Assembly: GCA_045837725.1 (NCBI GenBank)
Contig: JBEWZL010000101.1
Coordinates: 124,001-188,000, forward strand
Direction of reading: 5' to 3'
Length of the DNA: 64,000 nt
Source of the DNA: Vermamoeba vermiformis
Taxonomy: Eukaryota; Tubulinea; Echinamoebida
In this document: positions 12,015-23,734 of the stretch, one piece after another
How the letters are laid out: each line of letters starts with the position of its first letter
Numbering within the stretch: the first letter of the stretch is position 1
The notes under the pieces: generated by a model
The model's input: the letters and a program-made list of their open reading frames with translations, nothing else
Databases searched by the model: none
Told to the model about the DNA's origin: nothing
Translations under genes and position numbers: made by a program

Positions 12015-13471
12015 ATGAACATCGCCAAAGCTGTTATTAAACCCAAATCTCGCAAGCTGGTATGTGGTGATTATAATAATATGCTAATTGTATAAATAAT
12101 TTGTTTATTGTCGTATTGTTAATTTATTGTGCGTATTGTCTATTTAGAGGCCCATTATGGTGCACATCTACCTGAAATAATTTTAAATATTTTATGATAA
12201 ATTATCTAGCCCTCAAATATCGCCTGTAAATAACATTATACAACATAACATCATTAATACATCATCTTTATTATTTTATGTAATTATACGACGCAATACA
12301 ATGCCGATCCAGCCTAAACATTTTAATTAACCTGTAAATTCACCAGATCATCGGTGTGGGTAACTTTATGTTCCCTCGCAGTCGATACAGCGCAGGTCTA
12401 TATGTTGTTGATAGAATGATGCGCGAGAAGCGTCAACGATGGACTTTGGCTCCTGAGATCGCCGCTTATGTGATCGAGTCTGGCGAGAACATTTATGTAA
12501 GTCATCGAACACTAGTGCATTTAATATAATATATGCAATTTATTATTACAACATCTATTGTTGAATAATTCTGACTGAATGTTGGATCGCATCTAGGTGA
12601 AGCCCACGACTTATTTGTTGCACGAGACTGGCCGCGCTGTTTCATATGCTAGCAAGGCTTACGGAGTATGTGATTTGTTGCCTATAGTCAGATAATACAG
12701 AGCTCATAGAGTCGTTCAATATCGAATGAAATCACTCGTCTAACAGCAATTTTATTATGGCCGATTTTATTAAATTTTATCAATTTTATTTTCTTCGTGC
12801 TGCACAGTCGATTAATGACTGCTATTTATAGATCCCCGTCGATAATATTGTAGTTTTGCACTACGACACAGATCAAGAGCTCGGCAACTTCGAATACAGA
12901 ATGCGCGGTGGCACTGGGTATGCATCATATATAATACTAAATTTAATATAATACGCACCTTATAAGGTAATCTAACATTATTTTCACTGCAGTTACAACG
13001 AGGCATTGAGCTCAATTTTCAAGTACTTGGATTCGGATGTACGTCACTTGACCGTCTAATTGCAGTCTACGACACTAACGCTGTCTAAATATAGTCATTC
13101 CGTCGCATTTCCATCGGTGTGGGTGTGCCAGACAACTACATGTACCAAGCTGAGGCCATGCGTGACCTCAAAATGTCGAGCTATGACGTGCACGACTATT
13201 TCATTGCCAACAAATTCTTGCCCGAAGAAATGGCGGCATTGGATCACTTGATTTATCCGTAAGTACTGCGTTATATGGCTATTATTATCGTGCTAGTGCA
13301 GATGGGACTAATGACACGTGTCACAGTCAAATTAAAGAAGTGTTTGAAAGCAAGGGCTTGGACCAGCCTGTCAGTGGCTCCAAGGCCTCGTACCGCGCCG
13401 TGACTGAGCTCGCTAAGCAGTATTTGATGAAGGACAATAACACCAACAACAAGACTGCTATGAAGCATTAA
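12015..13471 (+). CDS. Peptidyl-tRNA hydrolase (Pth-type) fold protein with altered active site
   Basis: Exon 1 encodes MNIAKAVIKPKSRKL, and after a long first intron (12060-12350) the fold starts IIGVGNFMFPRSRYSAG. It continues with YVKPTTYLLHETGRAV, NIVVLHYDTDQELGNFEYRM, GGTGYNEALSSIF and FRRISIGVGVPDNYM, the block order of bacterial-type Pth, and ends in a low-complexity Asn/Lys tail at 13471. Family knowledge: Pth cleaves peptidyl-tRNA; catalysis needs His20 and Asp93 (E. coli numbering), with Asn10 and Asn114. The Asn10 and Asn114 equivalents are present (GVGN, GYNEAL), but the His20 position reads Tyr in SRYSAG and the HDELD motif reads HYDTD. It may be a non-catalytic paralogue or bind tRNA differently. 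The basic N-terminus could be a mitochondrial signal, which is inference. Confidence 0.7.
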
Positions 13472-13670
13472 ACTGCGAATAATACCGAAACAACAACTTT
13501 GTAATTAAATAAATCAATATCTATTCGAAACACTCGCAATCAATTCATGACCACATAGTATTGCGTTGGACCTTGACTTCAACTCACCTGTCGCTGGATC
13601 AGGTGCGGAATTTCGACAGAAAAGTTTGTTGGTTTGAGACCATGGCTGTGAGACTTTATCGGCATTTATT

Positions 13671-15712
13671 TTACCTCTCTTCACTGTTCAAAACATTATC
13701 ACTAGTATTCTTATCATTTGCATCGTTATTATTAGCCTTAATGTCATCGTTATTGTGGCCATTCTCACTGGCATTCAGTTCATTTGACACTTTTTGACGC
13801 TTGACGGACTCAGTGCTCGCGTGTCCAGTGCTGTCAACACTCTCTTCAGCTTTGCGCTTGCTCGGTGTGGTGTTGAGTGGCATGGCTGTCTCCTGCAAAT
13901 ATTCTTCGACTTGCACGGGCTTGTGTTTCAGTTCTTGAATCTTTGCAGCTAAATTCTTTTGGAACGTGTCGTATTCTTCGCGCGTGCCAGGGAACAAATC
14001 ACTAGCGACAACTGTTAGAGTCGTGTTCAGCATAATAAGACAGCAGTCCTACCAAAGGTCGTGATATTTCTTCGAGACATTCAATTGATGGCCGTGTGGT
14101 GTGCTGAGGGGCCAGATCTGCGCCTCGTGCGTCATGTGTTGCAGCACGTACTTCACATTGGGGAACACTGAGTCGTATTTAATGGCCTATGAGACACGAT
14201 TAATAGGACTGATATAAATAGACCCTGTGATCAGACGCACCATTCGCAAGTAATCTTTCATCACCTCGTCAGTCGTGACTTGTTTCTTGCCGAACACCGA
14301 CAAATTCATGCACGCACCGCGCGCAATCATCACCGAGTCAGCACCTGTCAAACGTGTCATATTAGATACGTCAGTTCAACAGTGACACGTGTCATTTGCT
14401 ATCCTGCACGCACCTGTCGCAAGTTTGACACGTGCCACGTCCTCGTGCTTGAACACATCGCCGTTGACAATGACGGGAATGTCAAGGTTCGCGGCTTCAA
14501 TCACTTGTTTCACGAGCTCCCACGAGGCAGGGTCGTGCGGTCTTTGCGCACGTGTTCTGATTGCCTAATTTAGTAATAGATAGACAGCACGCACAAGACA
14601 GTACCTCGCGTGAATGGCCACAGCTTGAATGCCCGTGCTGGCCACTGTCTTGACGAACTCCACGGTCTCGTGCACTGTGTCGAGCAGACGCACCTTGCAC
14701 GTGACTGGATTGTCGAGGTTATGTACTAATTTGGTCAAAATCTGTCGCGGAGATCAGGCCTTGACTATATATGTATCGATGGACACGCACCTCACGCGCA
14801 GTCTCAGGCTTGCTCAAGAGTGCTGCACCCATGCCACCCTGCACTGAGAATCGTTTCTATTGGTCAATTAGCACCGACTGTATTTCCTAATTAGGCAAGT
14901 ACGTACTGGACAGCCCATGTTTACGTCGATGCCCAACACATCACGTGATCTATTTGCATGTTAGTGGCAATGCATGTTTGACACGTGTCAATCAGTGACT
15001 TGCACGGAGTTTGACACGCGAATTCTTTTCTTACACTTGTTGCGCTGCTTGCAGGGCCAGTGTGGCGTCCGCTGTGCCGAGCTGAAGGACCTGCACGAGG
15101 GCTGTCAGTGCTGCATTGGATCACGTGATATTTCCTGATTAGGCAATATCGCAACACGTACATTGGGATAGTCCTCCACGCACGTTCTGAAGATCAATTT
15201 GTTGCCGTCACGCACGTAGTCAATTGTGTTCAGTGCCTCTGTTAACAATAAGTGATTAATGTTAGTGTCACATACTAGTGCTATAGTCATATATAACAAA
15301 TTACTATATTTAGTAATGTCCTGTCTTACCGTTCACCACGCGGTTAGTTTTAATTAACGACTTGTCAATCAGTTCTTCGCTGCCAAGTGTTAATAAGACA
15401 TTGCAATAGTGTCGATAATATCACACGTACCTATATACAATGTCTGCACCGTATTCGAGTGCTAATAGACGCATTGGCAGCGTGCCCTTAAAAATAATTA
15501 AATTTTAATTTTTAAAATTCAAAATAAGCAAATAGTGCCACGGCTGGACTATTTATTACTGCTATAATTATATGACAGTAATAAATAATTGTTGAGAAAT
15601 TTTTAAGATCGTGTTCGAAGATCAGATCCACCGGCCGTTTGAAACTTACCACGCGGACCATAGGCGCTAATATTAATTTGTTTCTGTAATCTAAAGACTT
15701 TTTCTTCTCCAT
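13671..15712 (-). CDS. DUS2: tRNA-dihydrouridine(20) synthase DUS2
   Basis: A multi-exon minus-strand gene from ATG 15712 to the stop at 13671. The product starts MEKKKSLDYRNKLILAPMVR, then GTLPMRLLALEYGADIVY, EELIDKSLIKTNRVVNE, a catalytic-cysteine loop GIDVNMGCP, VQGGMGAALLSKPETARE, NPVTCKVRLLDTVHETVEFV, IPVIVNGDVFKH and ADSVMIARGACMN. These are the FMN-barrel and helical-domain motifs of eukaryotic DUS2, in order. Family knowledge: reduces U20 in the tRNA D-loop using FMN and NADPH in the cytoplasm. The usual C-terminal dsRNA-binding domain is not evident; a Lys/Ser/Asn-rich tail with KRKAEES replaces it. The start lies 5 nt after the stop of a small upstream ORF on the same strand. Two introns contain the TGACACGTGTCA palindrome. 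Confidence 0.87.
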
Positions 15713-15717
15713 TAGTG

Positions 15718-15947
15718 TTATTGGTGGTGCTTTCTGTTGGTAATAAATAAAATTGGACGATTCAACCGGGAACCTGAAAAACGAAAACTCCACCAAGAAA
15801 CAGGTTACTGGGCTTGTTATTAATGTACTAACCAATACCGTAGGTCAATTTCTTGCAGTTCAGTTGCGGATCGTCCGGAAATTTCACTAATTTTCGTATT
15901 TTTTTCAGTTTTGCACGGCAGCAGTGATAAGCAATTAATCGACGCAT
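15718..15947 (-). CDS. Small basic protein or upstream ORF in the DUS2 leader
   Basis: The ATG at 15947 opens MRRLIAYHCCRAKLKKIRKL followed by VKFPDDPQLNCKKLTYGIG. A good donor (gttagt) and acceptor (ttttcag) remove a short intron. The spliced frame continues SRLNRPILFITNRKHHQ to a TAA at 15718-15720, giving about 56 residues. If the intron is retained the frame stops two codons later. The stop is separated from the DUS2 ATG by only five bases, so both would lie on one mRNA. The basic, Arg/Lys-rich composition resembles small mitochondrial proteins, but I do not recognise a family. It could equally be a regulatory upstream ORF. Confidence 0.4.
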
Positions 15948-15991
15948 GAACACCACACGAGCACTATAATACACTAATTAGTGATATTAAC

Positions 15992-17569
15992 ATGGCAGCA
16001 GTCGATCAGCGCACGTATTATGAAATTCTTAATGTCAGCAAAACAGCCAGCAAAGCTGAGATCAAAAAATCTTATTATGCCCTATCGCGCGTATTGCACC
16101 CCGATAAATGTCCTGACAATCCTAATGCCGAGGAAATGGTATTAATTATTTTTTTATTTATTTTTTGTAATTTTTTATTTCTTTTCTACTATTCTTAACT
16201 ATGGTTGAACGTATCACTATGCTAGTATTAATGTATAATTATGCTAGTTCAAGCAAGTGAGTCAAGCCTATCAAGTGCTGATGGATGATTCTAAGCGGGA
16301 ACTGTATGATCGCTATGGCAAGGTAAAAAATCATTTAAATAGCGCTAATTAACTCTATTCGGGCCTATATATACCGCAGCAATACCATATCAGATTTGCT
16401 GTTAATCAAATTCGAGTATTCAAGCGAGATTTAATTTGACATTCGCGTGACTTTTCATAGGATGCCGTTTCATCGAGTAACGCCACGAATTTTGACTTGA
16501 AAGAAATGCTGGGCATGTTGTTTGGCGGTGGAAAATTCGAAAATGAATTCGGCGAAATTAGTTTCGCGGCTGTAATGAATGCGCAGCCTGCTGGTCAATC
16601 TGCTGAAGAAGAAGCAAAATTGAAAGAAGAGCTCGATAAAGTGCAAGCAGAGCGAAGGAAGAAGCTCGTATATAAGTTGTTAATTAAATTAGAGCCATTT
16701 GTGCAGAATGAAGTGGAAGGATTTGACCTCATTGCTTCAGCGGATGTAGCGGAGAAAATTGAAGGTAAAATCAACTCAAATACTATAGTATATGTGGTAC
16801 TAATGTATATGTAGCACCTGGAGGTCCAGCACTGCTCGATCACATCGCTTATATTTATATTCAAGTAAGATCTCAATTTCAAATTCAATTTCGAGCCAGT
16901 ACTCAAACTCGTGCTTATTAATAGGAAGCTAAACAACATTTGAAACGATTCTTCGGCATTGAAAGCTTCATTGCCAATCTGAGCGAGAAGGGCCATTATC
17001 TCATTGAAGGATTGGATGTGGTCAGGTAACGGTCAAACTCAGCACTGAAGCAATAGAACGCATAACTTATATTATCAATATATTAGGCATGCCGTCAAAT
17101 ACCAATTGGCCGAGAAAAAACTCCAAACAGAGCCCTCTTCGCCGCATCTACAAAAATCAGCCACTGAATCTGGCTTGAAGGCACTATGGAAGCTCGGAAA
17201 ACTCGAGGTATGTCATTAATATGTGATACATGTTATTAATTTAAGCGAGATCGCGTTCTAATCTGAATTTTACGCCAGATCGAGCAGATGGTGCGCTCCG
17301 TGTGCGAAGAAGTGCTGCGCGACACGAACATAGAGGCCCCACTGCGCAAGAAACGAGCAGAGGGTTTAATGAGACTAGGAGAGCTGTATCAACAAGCTGC
17401 TAAGCCACTTCTTGACCATTTAAAACAAAAAGCCAAAACTCCGCGCCTCGATCGCAGTACAACAGGTTCAACGCAAGAGAATAACAACAATAATAACAAT
17501 ACGAATGAGGCTCAAGCGACTCCTAATCCATTTGAAGAGCTGCGTGACTTCCACAGCCAGTTGTTGTAA
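15992..17569 (+). CDS. J-domain cochaperone of the DnaJ-X (Caj1/Djp1) type
   Basis: Eight or so exons. The N-terminus holds a J domain: [20 protein letters not shown], the catalytic HPD in VLHPDKCPD, then [20 protein letters not shown] and DRYGK. After the J domain comes [20 protein letters not shown], the entry to the DnaJ-X domain, a charged coiled coil and helices including [14 protein letters not shown] and a long C-terminal helical region. The C-terminal tail is Asn-rich. Family knowledge: these proteins activate Hsp70; the yeast relative Djp1 helps peroxisomal protein import and Caj1 is membrane-associated. No membrane segment or signal peptide is visible, so a cytosolic location is inferred. 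Ends at TAA 17567-17569. Confidence 0.83.
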
Positions 17570-17832
17570 ATAAATTGTGCATAGTGTTCAAATCTGACCG
17601 AATCCGTCTTTAAAACTTGTACTCCGGCGCGCCAATACGATTTAATATGTAATCATAGTTCATTTATCGCCTTATAATGAGATTTATGGCAGATTTGCGA
17701 GTTGAGCGGTTGATGTCTATTTATGGCAGTGCAGTCAAATCAAAAAACTGACCAAAAATCTTTTTCAAACCAATCTTGTTGTGTTAACCACATACCACAC
17801 CTCACTTATATATCAATATATCTATATAAGCC

Positions 17833-19054
17833 ATGGCAGCTAAAAGTAAGTAGTGATTTTTTGAACACAGATTGGCATCTCAGTAAAATCGAAAAATCTC
17901 GCACGATTAACTGCATTAATATAGAAATTAGAGTACTATAAATATACATGTAGCGATATTACCGCGAAACTAATCGTTTTAATGTCACATCAGGACCTAT
18001 GATGGGCGGTCCACCCCCACCACCTCCTCCTGCCTTCAAAGAAGCAGCTGCCCCTCCCCCACCCACTCAAGAGCGCAATGCCCTATTGTCCAGTATTAGC
18101 AACTTCAAGAAGGGTATGTCTCTTTATTGAAAAGTTTGAAATTAGAAAAAAATCTTTCTAGATGCAATTGTAAATTATCACCGATTACGCGTCTAATATT
18201 CTTTGATTATAGTACATCCATAATATTATATCAAATTTACTAATACTGCGAATAATTAGGTGGATTGAAAAAGGCTCAAACTAACGATCGCTCTCAACCC
18301 ATTTTGACGAAAGAAAAGGGCTCTGGTGGTCCTCCTCCTGGCGCTGGTGGCAGACGTGAGTATAAATTAGTCGATAAATACAGCGATAATTCTGAAATTG
18401 AAAAGATTTTTAGCGGCCAGTCACATCTGACTTTTAGATGAAAAATTAAATCTGATTTCATGATTTCAGCGCAATCAATGATACTAATAATATTCTCGTA
18501 TTTATAGCGATGATGATGGGCATGCCGATGATGATGCCACCTAAATTGAACAGTTCACCCAAACAATCCCCATCTAGCGGTGGCGGTTTTGGCAGTCCCA
18601 AACAACCCACACCACCCCCTATGGGTCAACCTAAAGTAGCTCGTATGTAGTATAATATTTTTACTATTAATCTTACTATTCAACGCGAGTTTTTCAATGC
18701 TAACGATTGGATCTGACAGCTGGCCCTCCAAAATTGATGGGTGGTCCTCCTAAGCTTATGAACAATAGCAATCCTGGCCCTGGCGTCGGTGGTGTTAAGA
18801 AACCTATGCCTCCTATTCCTGGTACTTATTTTTATTTATTTTAAAAGGCTTTCCAACTTTTTTCAGCGACATCCGTCCTTTTATCGATTATTTTGCTTTA
18901 ATTGTCGTATTTGAGCAATAATTATTATAAACCAGTTAAATATAATGACGCTATTATTAACCACAAATAACTAGGTGGTCCTAAGACTGCAGGCGGACCT
19001 CCTCCAGTGCCGCAAGGTGGCAAAAAGTTTGCTCCTCCTCCTCCTCGCAAATAA
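17833..19054 (+). CDS. WIP/verprolin-like WH2 actin-binding protein
   Basis: Seven short exons. After MAAKRPMMGGPPPPPPP a WH2 motif is encoded across an intron: ERNALLSSISNFKKGGLKKA followed by QTNDRSQP, matching the WH2 helix and LKKT-type actin contact. The rest is Pro/Gly/Met-rich (PMMMPPKLNSSPKQSP, GPPKLMGGPPKLM) and ends KKFAPPPPRK. Family knowledge: WIP/verprolin proteins bind G-actin through WH2 and deliver WASP to Arp2/3 sites; poly-proline stretches bind profilin and SH3 domains. A C-terminal WASP-binding motif is not obvious in the last exon. Small size (about 230 residues) fits amoebal WIP-like proteins. Confidence 0.75.
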
Positions 19055-19637
19055 TTCTGTACAGCGTCCTATATATATTCCTTATAATTAATACGAACAA
19101 CTAGTTGAATCTTTGTAGGCCTGACAGATTTTTGTCGAAATTTTTGATCTGGTTCCCTTTTTGTACAATACAGCTCATATTGAATAAATACTTGATAAAC
19201 TACAATACGGAGCTGAATATATATCTATATCTGCATCTGACGGCAAATGTGATCCTCGAGGAACGTGTACAAATTTGTAAACAACCCGTATCCCAGTATC
19301 ACTGACTGGTACCTACGGCCTAGCGATGGAATACGACATGCGCCTCAACATGCTGATTAGACAACATCACGCTACTAGTGATGCTGTGCAATGGATGTCA
19401 GCTCTATGTCGTTGATTGGCGTGACACTCGGGCTGTTTTGTTGTCAAAGCTTTGACACGAGTTGGACAACTGACAGCTCGCTGAAGGCTATTTTAAACAA
19501 CCAACAATGGAATTAATAGGATGGAGTTATTATGGGCAAGCAATCCTTGAAGTTCGGTCTTAGGGACTGAGTGCCTGGTTAAAAATTTGGCGCCTTTAAT
19601 TTTGTATAATTAGATAATAGACAACACATCGACTATA
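19055..19637. other. Intergenic region with a 16-bp perfect palindrome
   Basis: About 580 nt between two plus-strand genes. At 19442-19457 the sequence TGTCAAAGCTTTGACA is a perfect inverted repeat. A 29-codon open frame starts near 19326 but has no recognisable relatives. No tRNA or other RNA gene seen. Confidence 0.5.
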
Positions 19638-20442
19638 ATGTTTGATTTAATATTGCGACCACTGAAAGAACAAGTGCTGCAGCCCATCGCCAAGGTGTTC
19701 ACTTGGATCCATCCGACAACCATCACACTAATCGGATTTATTTTCGGCTTAATATCATCCGTATTAGCAGCGTATAGATTGGTACATACTCAATAATTCT
19801 AAATTCGCAATATCAATTACAGATTTTTAAATTGTTTAATTTTTTAGACAGGTTGGTCTCTAATATTTTGGTTCTTAAATAGGTATTATAGGGTTAATGT
19901 TTTATTTATATTAATTTTAATGTTACTTGAATTAATTTCATAATAACAGAATATTTGACGGGATCGACGGTACTGTAGCCCGCGCAACGAACAAACAAAG
20001 TGATCTGGGTGGATATATTGATATAGTAACTGACTTTATCGTGTACACTACACTGCCAGTACGTATCACTCAACTTAAGCAGCGGATCTGATAATTAACT
20101 CCGTTACAAATTCGCCCTCAGATTGGACTTGTCTTAGGCAACCCTTCCGACGCTAAATATATATCCCTCGCATGTCTATTAGGCACTTACTTCGTCAATG
20201 CAGCCTCGTGGATGTATTTGGCCGCGATTCTCGAGAAGAGATCTGCTGGCGCGAAGAGCAGAGGAGAATTGACGACCATCGCCATGCCGAGTGGACTGAT
20301 TGAAGGCACGGAGACTATAGTCTTCTTCTCACTATTCTTGTTGTTCGACGGCTGGCTGTTGAGTCTCATGAACTTGATGGCAGTGTTAGTGGCCTTCAAC
20401 ATTGTGCAGCGGATGCACTGGGCAGTGGCACACTTGAAGTGA
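19638..20442 (+). CDS. CDP-alcohol phosphatidyltransferase family membrane enzyme
   Basis: Four exons. The N-terminus MFDLILRPLKEQVLQPIAKV precedes a first membrane helix (TLIGFIFGLISSVLAAYRL). The signature D-G-x2-A-R-x8-G-x3-D-x3-D is complete in exon 3: DGTVARATNKQSDLGGYIDI followed by VTD. Further hydrophobic segments follow (IGLVLG, ISLACLLGTYFVNAA, TIVFFSLFLLFDGWLL). Family knowledge: these enzymes move a phosphatidyl or phospho-alcohol group from a CDP-alcohol to a second alcohol, using two metal ions held by the four Asp residues. Substrates range over inositol, glycerol-phosphate, choline and ethanolamine, and the sequence does not decide which. About 220 residues, short as in bacterial PgsA-like members rather than the longer choline/ethanolamine enzymes. 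Confidence 0.8.
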
Positions 20443-20706
20443 TTGCATGGTACGTACTATAATACTCATTATCATATTATAATAGAGAGCTAATTGATTA
20501 GGTATTATACAGCGCTGTAAAATAGCAAATGTTTGACGTTTCAAAATCTAGACGTTGCATTAATTCAGCGGTAGCTCGTTCAGTGAACGGTTGATTGGCA
20601 CAGATTGATTAAAGATGAAAACAATCGTCAGATAAATAAGGTTTATGAGTTATTAATGCACATTAATTACACATTTGGACTGACACTTGGATGACACGTG
20701 TCACTG

Positions 20707-21797
20707 TCAGTTCACGAACAAACACTCCGCAGCACTCAATTGACACAGCTCTAGCGAGGTCTGCCACAAGTCACGTGCCTTGTCCTCATCGTACGACTCG
20801 GTTGAAGACGCGATCTCTTTGGTGCCCTCAAAGTACTTGCCAGTCACGTGCGCGTACTTGTCTTGCACGGCCAACTTGCCCAGTCGCGCACCTGATGTCG
20901 CAGTCGTGTGTGCATTGCGCATGAAGACCAGCACAACGGGCAAGATGTTGCGCCACATCCACTGCTCAAACTTGCTGTAGTCACGTGCCAGATTGGAGTC
21001 CTTGCCGGGCATGAAGCCTGGATCAAATGCATTCACCGTCACGTGCTCAATGCCTAATTTGGCAAGTTGTCGATTCAGCTCGTAGGCGCAGAGAATGTTG
21101 CACAGCTTGGAGGTGGAGTAGCGTACGCGGCCAACTTTGACCTGCTCTTTCTCCCGCACTTCTGTCGGCGTGGCCAAGTCACGTGCAGTCGTGAATTTAG
21201 GCGGTGGGACCATGGTCTTCTGCTTCGGATCATGCGTGCCACTCGCCACAAAGAGGATGCGCAGTGGTGTTTTGTCAGCGACGCGGGTCTGTTGAGCGAT
21301 TAGTCACCGAGTCAGTTAATACGAGCATACTACGCACCTTGAGCAAGAGATTGGCGAGCAAGAAGTGCCCCAAGTGATTGACACCGAATGTCATCTCATA
21401 GCCCTCCGCTGTCGTGGCTGGCTTGACTACTTGCAGTCCAGCATTGCAAACGAGTGCGCAGAGTGTGGGCAGCTCTTTGTTATTGTTGAATTCTTCCGCA
21501 AATGCACGAATAGACTTCATCGAGGACAGATCTAGCTGCAGCACAAACACCTAAACTCGAAAGAATTAGGTGCTGTCGTGTGTACTAATTCAAACTACGT
21601 ACATTATCATTCTTAGTCTCTGTGATTATTTTATTAGCAGCCTCTTGCCCTCGTTCAACACTTCTGCAGGCCAACACAACGGTCCATCCCTCCTCTTGTG
21701 CGATCCTTTTTGCAGTCTCAAACCCCAAGCCGAGATTTGCTCCGGTTACAATTGCTGTCTTGCGTTGTTCCATTGTGGTTATTGGTGACTGATTCAT
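20707..21797 (-). CDS. Short-chain dehydrogenase/reductase (retinol dehydrogenase / POR-like)
   Basis: Three exons on the minus strand. The start gives MNQSPITTMEQRKTAIVTGA, and the Rossmann motif TGANLGLGFETAKRIA binds the nucleotide. LACRSVERG, where Arg after the second strand suggests NADP, then LDLSSMKSIRAFAEEF, VCNAGLQVV and the catalytic YSTSK follow in order. A Pro-Gly loop, AFDPGFMPG, lies in the substrate region, as in retinol-dehydrogenase-like and protochlorophyllide-reductase-like SDRs. The second in-frame ATG (before EQRKTAIV) is an equally good start. Substrate is unknown. The 3' end converges on the phosphatidyltransferase gene, and a TGACACGTGTCA palindrome lies just past the stop. 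Confidence 0.83.
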
Positions 21798-21944
21798 GAC
21801 AAAATATCCCTAGCTCAGCGCTTAAATAAACAGGTGCGGAGCTCCGAGTTCGGAAAAAAGGGAGTCCTCGCGCGTGAAACGGAGTAATTTCAACTCCGTC
21901 TTTTCTCCGTCCGTCACGCTGCTTTAAGATAATTTACATGTTTA

Positions 21945-23734
21945 TTATAATACAGTGCTAGACACAGTGCGATATAGATTGCGCCACAAATGTATCTTCG
22001 TTTTCAACGCGGTGACAAACTGATCCACATCTGCCTTTGATTGCCCAGCGAGTATTGTTGAGGCATCAGCTCCAAATAGTGCTCTATTTCGCTGTTATTA
22101 ATAGTTCTTAGCATAATTAATGCAAGCTCACTTACAAGTTGAACTGGTGCTGATCCGATGAATCGCGATGCTGTTTGCGCAACTGTTGCAGTAAGTAGTC
22201 TTGTAAGTGCTTGAGTTCCGCGGATATAGCCACCAATAACTCTAAATATGGCTGACTCCAATAGCGCAGTAATGTCCTACGCAATCGATCAATAATCATG
22301 CACACCTATTCACTACATACGTCATGCGCTCAAGGCGGTGCGTGAGAATGTTGTTGACCATTGAATGCGCATCGATTTGGTACTCAGGAACGAGGACTGG
22401 CGCTTGCTATAGATGCACATAGTTAATAAAGAGCTTGAGGAATATATAAATTTCGGTGCGTACAATGGCCGTGGCGTGTTTAGCTCTGCGACACACAGTG
22501 GCAGCGAGTTCAGCTTCAAATTTGATTTTGATGATCTCACTCTGCCTGTCTAAGAACTTGTCGACTTGTTCGAATATCTGCGTGAAGGGTCAATAATAGG
22601 CTGACGAGTATGACACGTTTGACACCTACTGCTCGCTCATCTTCAGACACTTCACCATCTTCGTACAACGATTTCAACATCTGTCACGTGTCAACCACCA
22701 TACATGTGACCACCAGGGTGTTATCATCACTCACCTTCAAGTGTACTCGTGTGAATCCTCGCGACTGTTCTTTGAAGTGCATATTGTTAATGACTTTCAG
22801 ATCTTCGCTGCGCACTTCGAGGTCTTGAATGCTTTCTAATTGGAACTCGTAACTCTTCTCCAAGTCATCTAAACTGCAGCTGACATGTGCGATAGATGTC
22901 TGCAATAAATTCAATCGCTGAGCCAATGGATCAGTTTGATTCGACGACGCCTTATTATTGTTGTTATTATCGTGTGTCATATTCAATTCAATCTGCGTGA
23001 CAGTTCGTTGTTTCTTGTGACTCGACTGACTCTGTTCTAAGGTGCGTGCTCTCTTCTTGCCCGGTGTGGCCAGTGTGTTGTCGACACTTTGCTTGTTGTT
23101 CTCAGCGATGTGTTGCTTGATGTAGGCCAGTTCTTTGAGCTTGAACTCGAGATACACAGCCTCTGCAATGCACCGCTGATACACGCGCTAACAAGTCGTT
23201 AGAGTACGCAATGATAATATCACGGCCACATACCACAGTGGCATAGGGCCAGGGTCGAATTGCATTCAAGTCGAGTGCTTGGCGCAGACTGAGATGAATT
23301 GGATTGAAAAAACCGCACTTGCGACAGATTTGATAGTGCAGCTCGTCTTGCAATTTCCTCTCGGGTGCTATTCACGCGACATTAGTACATTGTCTAGTGC
23401 TCCAATCGCTGTGACTTGCCTTTACTCACGCGTGACTTGGCCGAGAACTTGAGCGGTGAAAATACACCTGAACGAGGACTAGGACTATGTTCTTCATTGG
23501 CCACATCTTCCAGTAATGCTTGACAGTTCTCGCAAGTCAATAAATGAGCGAGACAATAAGGACTAGACGCGATTAGAATACAAATGGCAGATCCAACCAA
23601 AGCACTTACCACTGCACGGCGAAGTTATACTGATCGAGTGGTGTTTCTATAAGAGGTAAAAATATTCCATCGGCGCCTTTGCAATTTTTACACGGACAAA
23701 CCACAGCTAACTTCGAAAACCCGGAAGTGTACAT
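21945..23734 (-). CDS. Unrecognised protein with Cys-pair motifs and coiled coils
   Basis: About eight exons. The start MYTSGFSKLAVVCPCKNCKG gives a first Cys cluster. A second lies in CSPYCLAHLLTCENC, and a third pair is CRKCGFFNPIHLS, together suggesting a zinc ribbon or similar metal site in the first 150 residues. A phrase LNAIRPWPYATV leads to a long charged helical region (YQRCIAEAVYLEFKLKELAY) with a basic Lys/Arg-rich patch, then coiled coils (AQRLNLLQTSIAHV, LDDLEKSYEFQLESI). The C-terminus contains YWSQPYLELLVAISAELKHL and, after a splice, LFGADASTILAGQSKADVDQ. I do not recognise the family. The final acceptor was chosen because it yields the longer, better-structured tail; another nearby acceptor gives a shorter end. 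The gene faces away from the GYF gene's 3' end. Confidence 0.55.

Noticed and set aside
19326-19415. 29-codon frame MEYDMRLNMLIRQHH... between the WH2 and phosphatidyltransferase genes
   Set aside because: Short, no recognisable relatives and no supporting splice sites that extend it.
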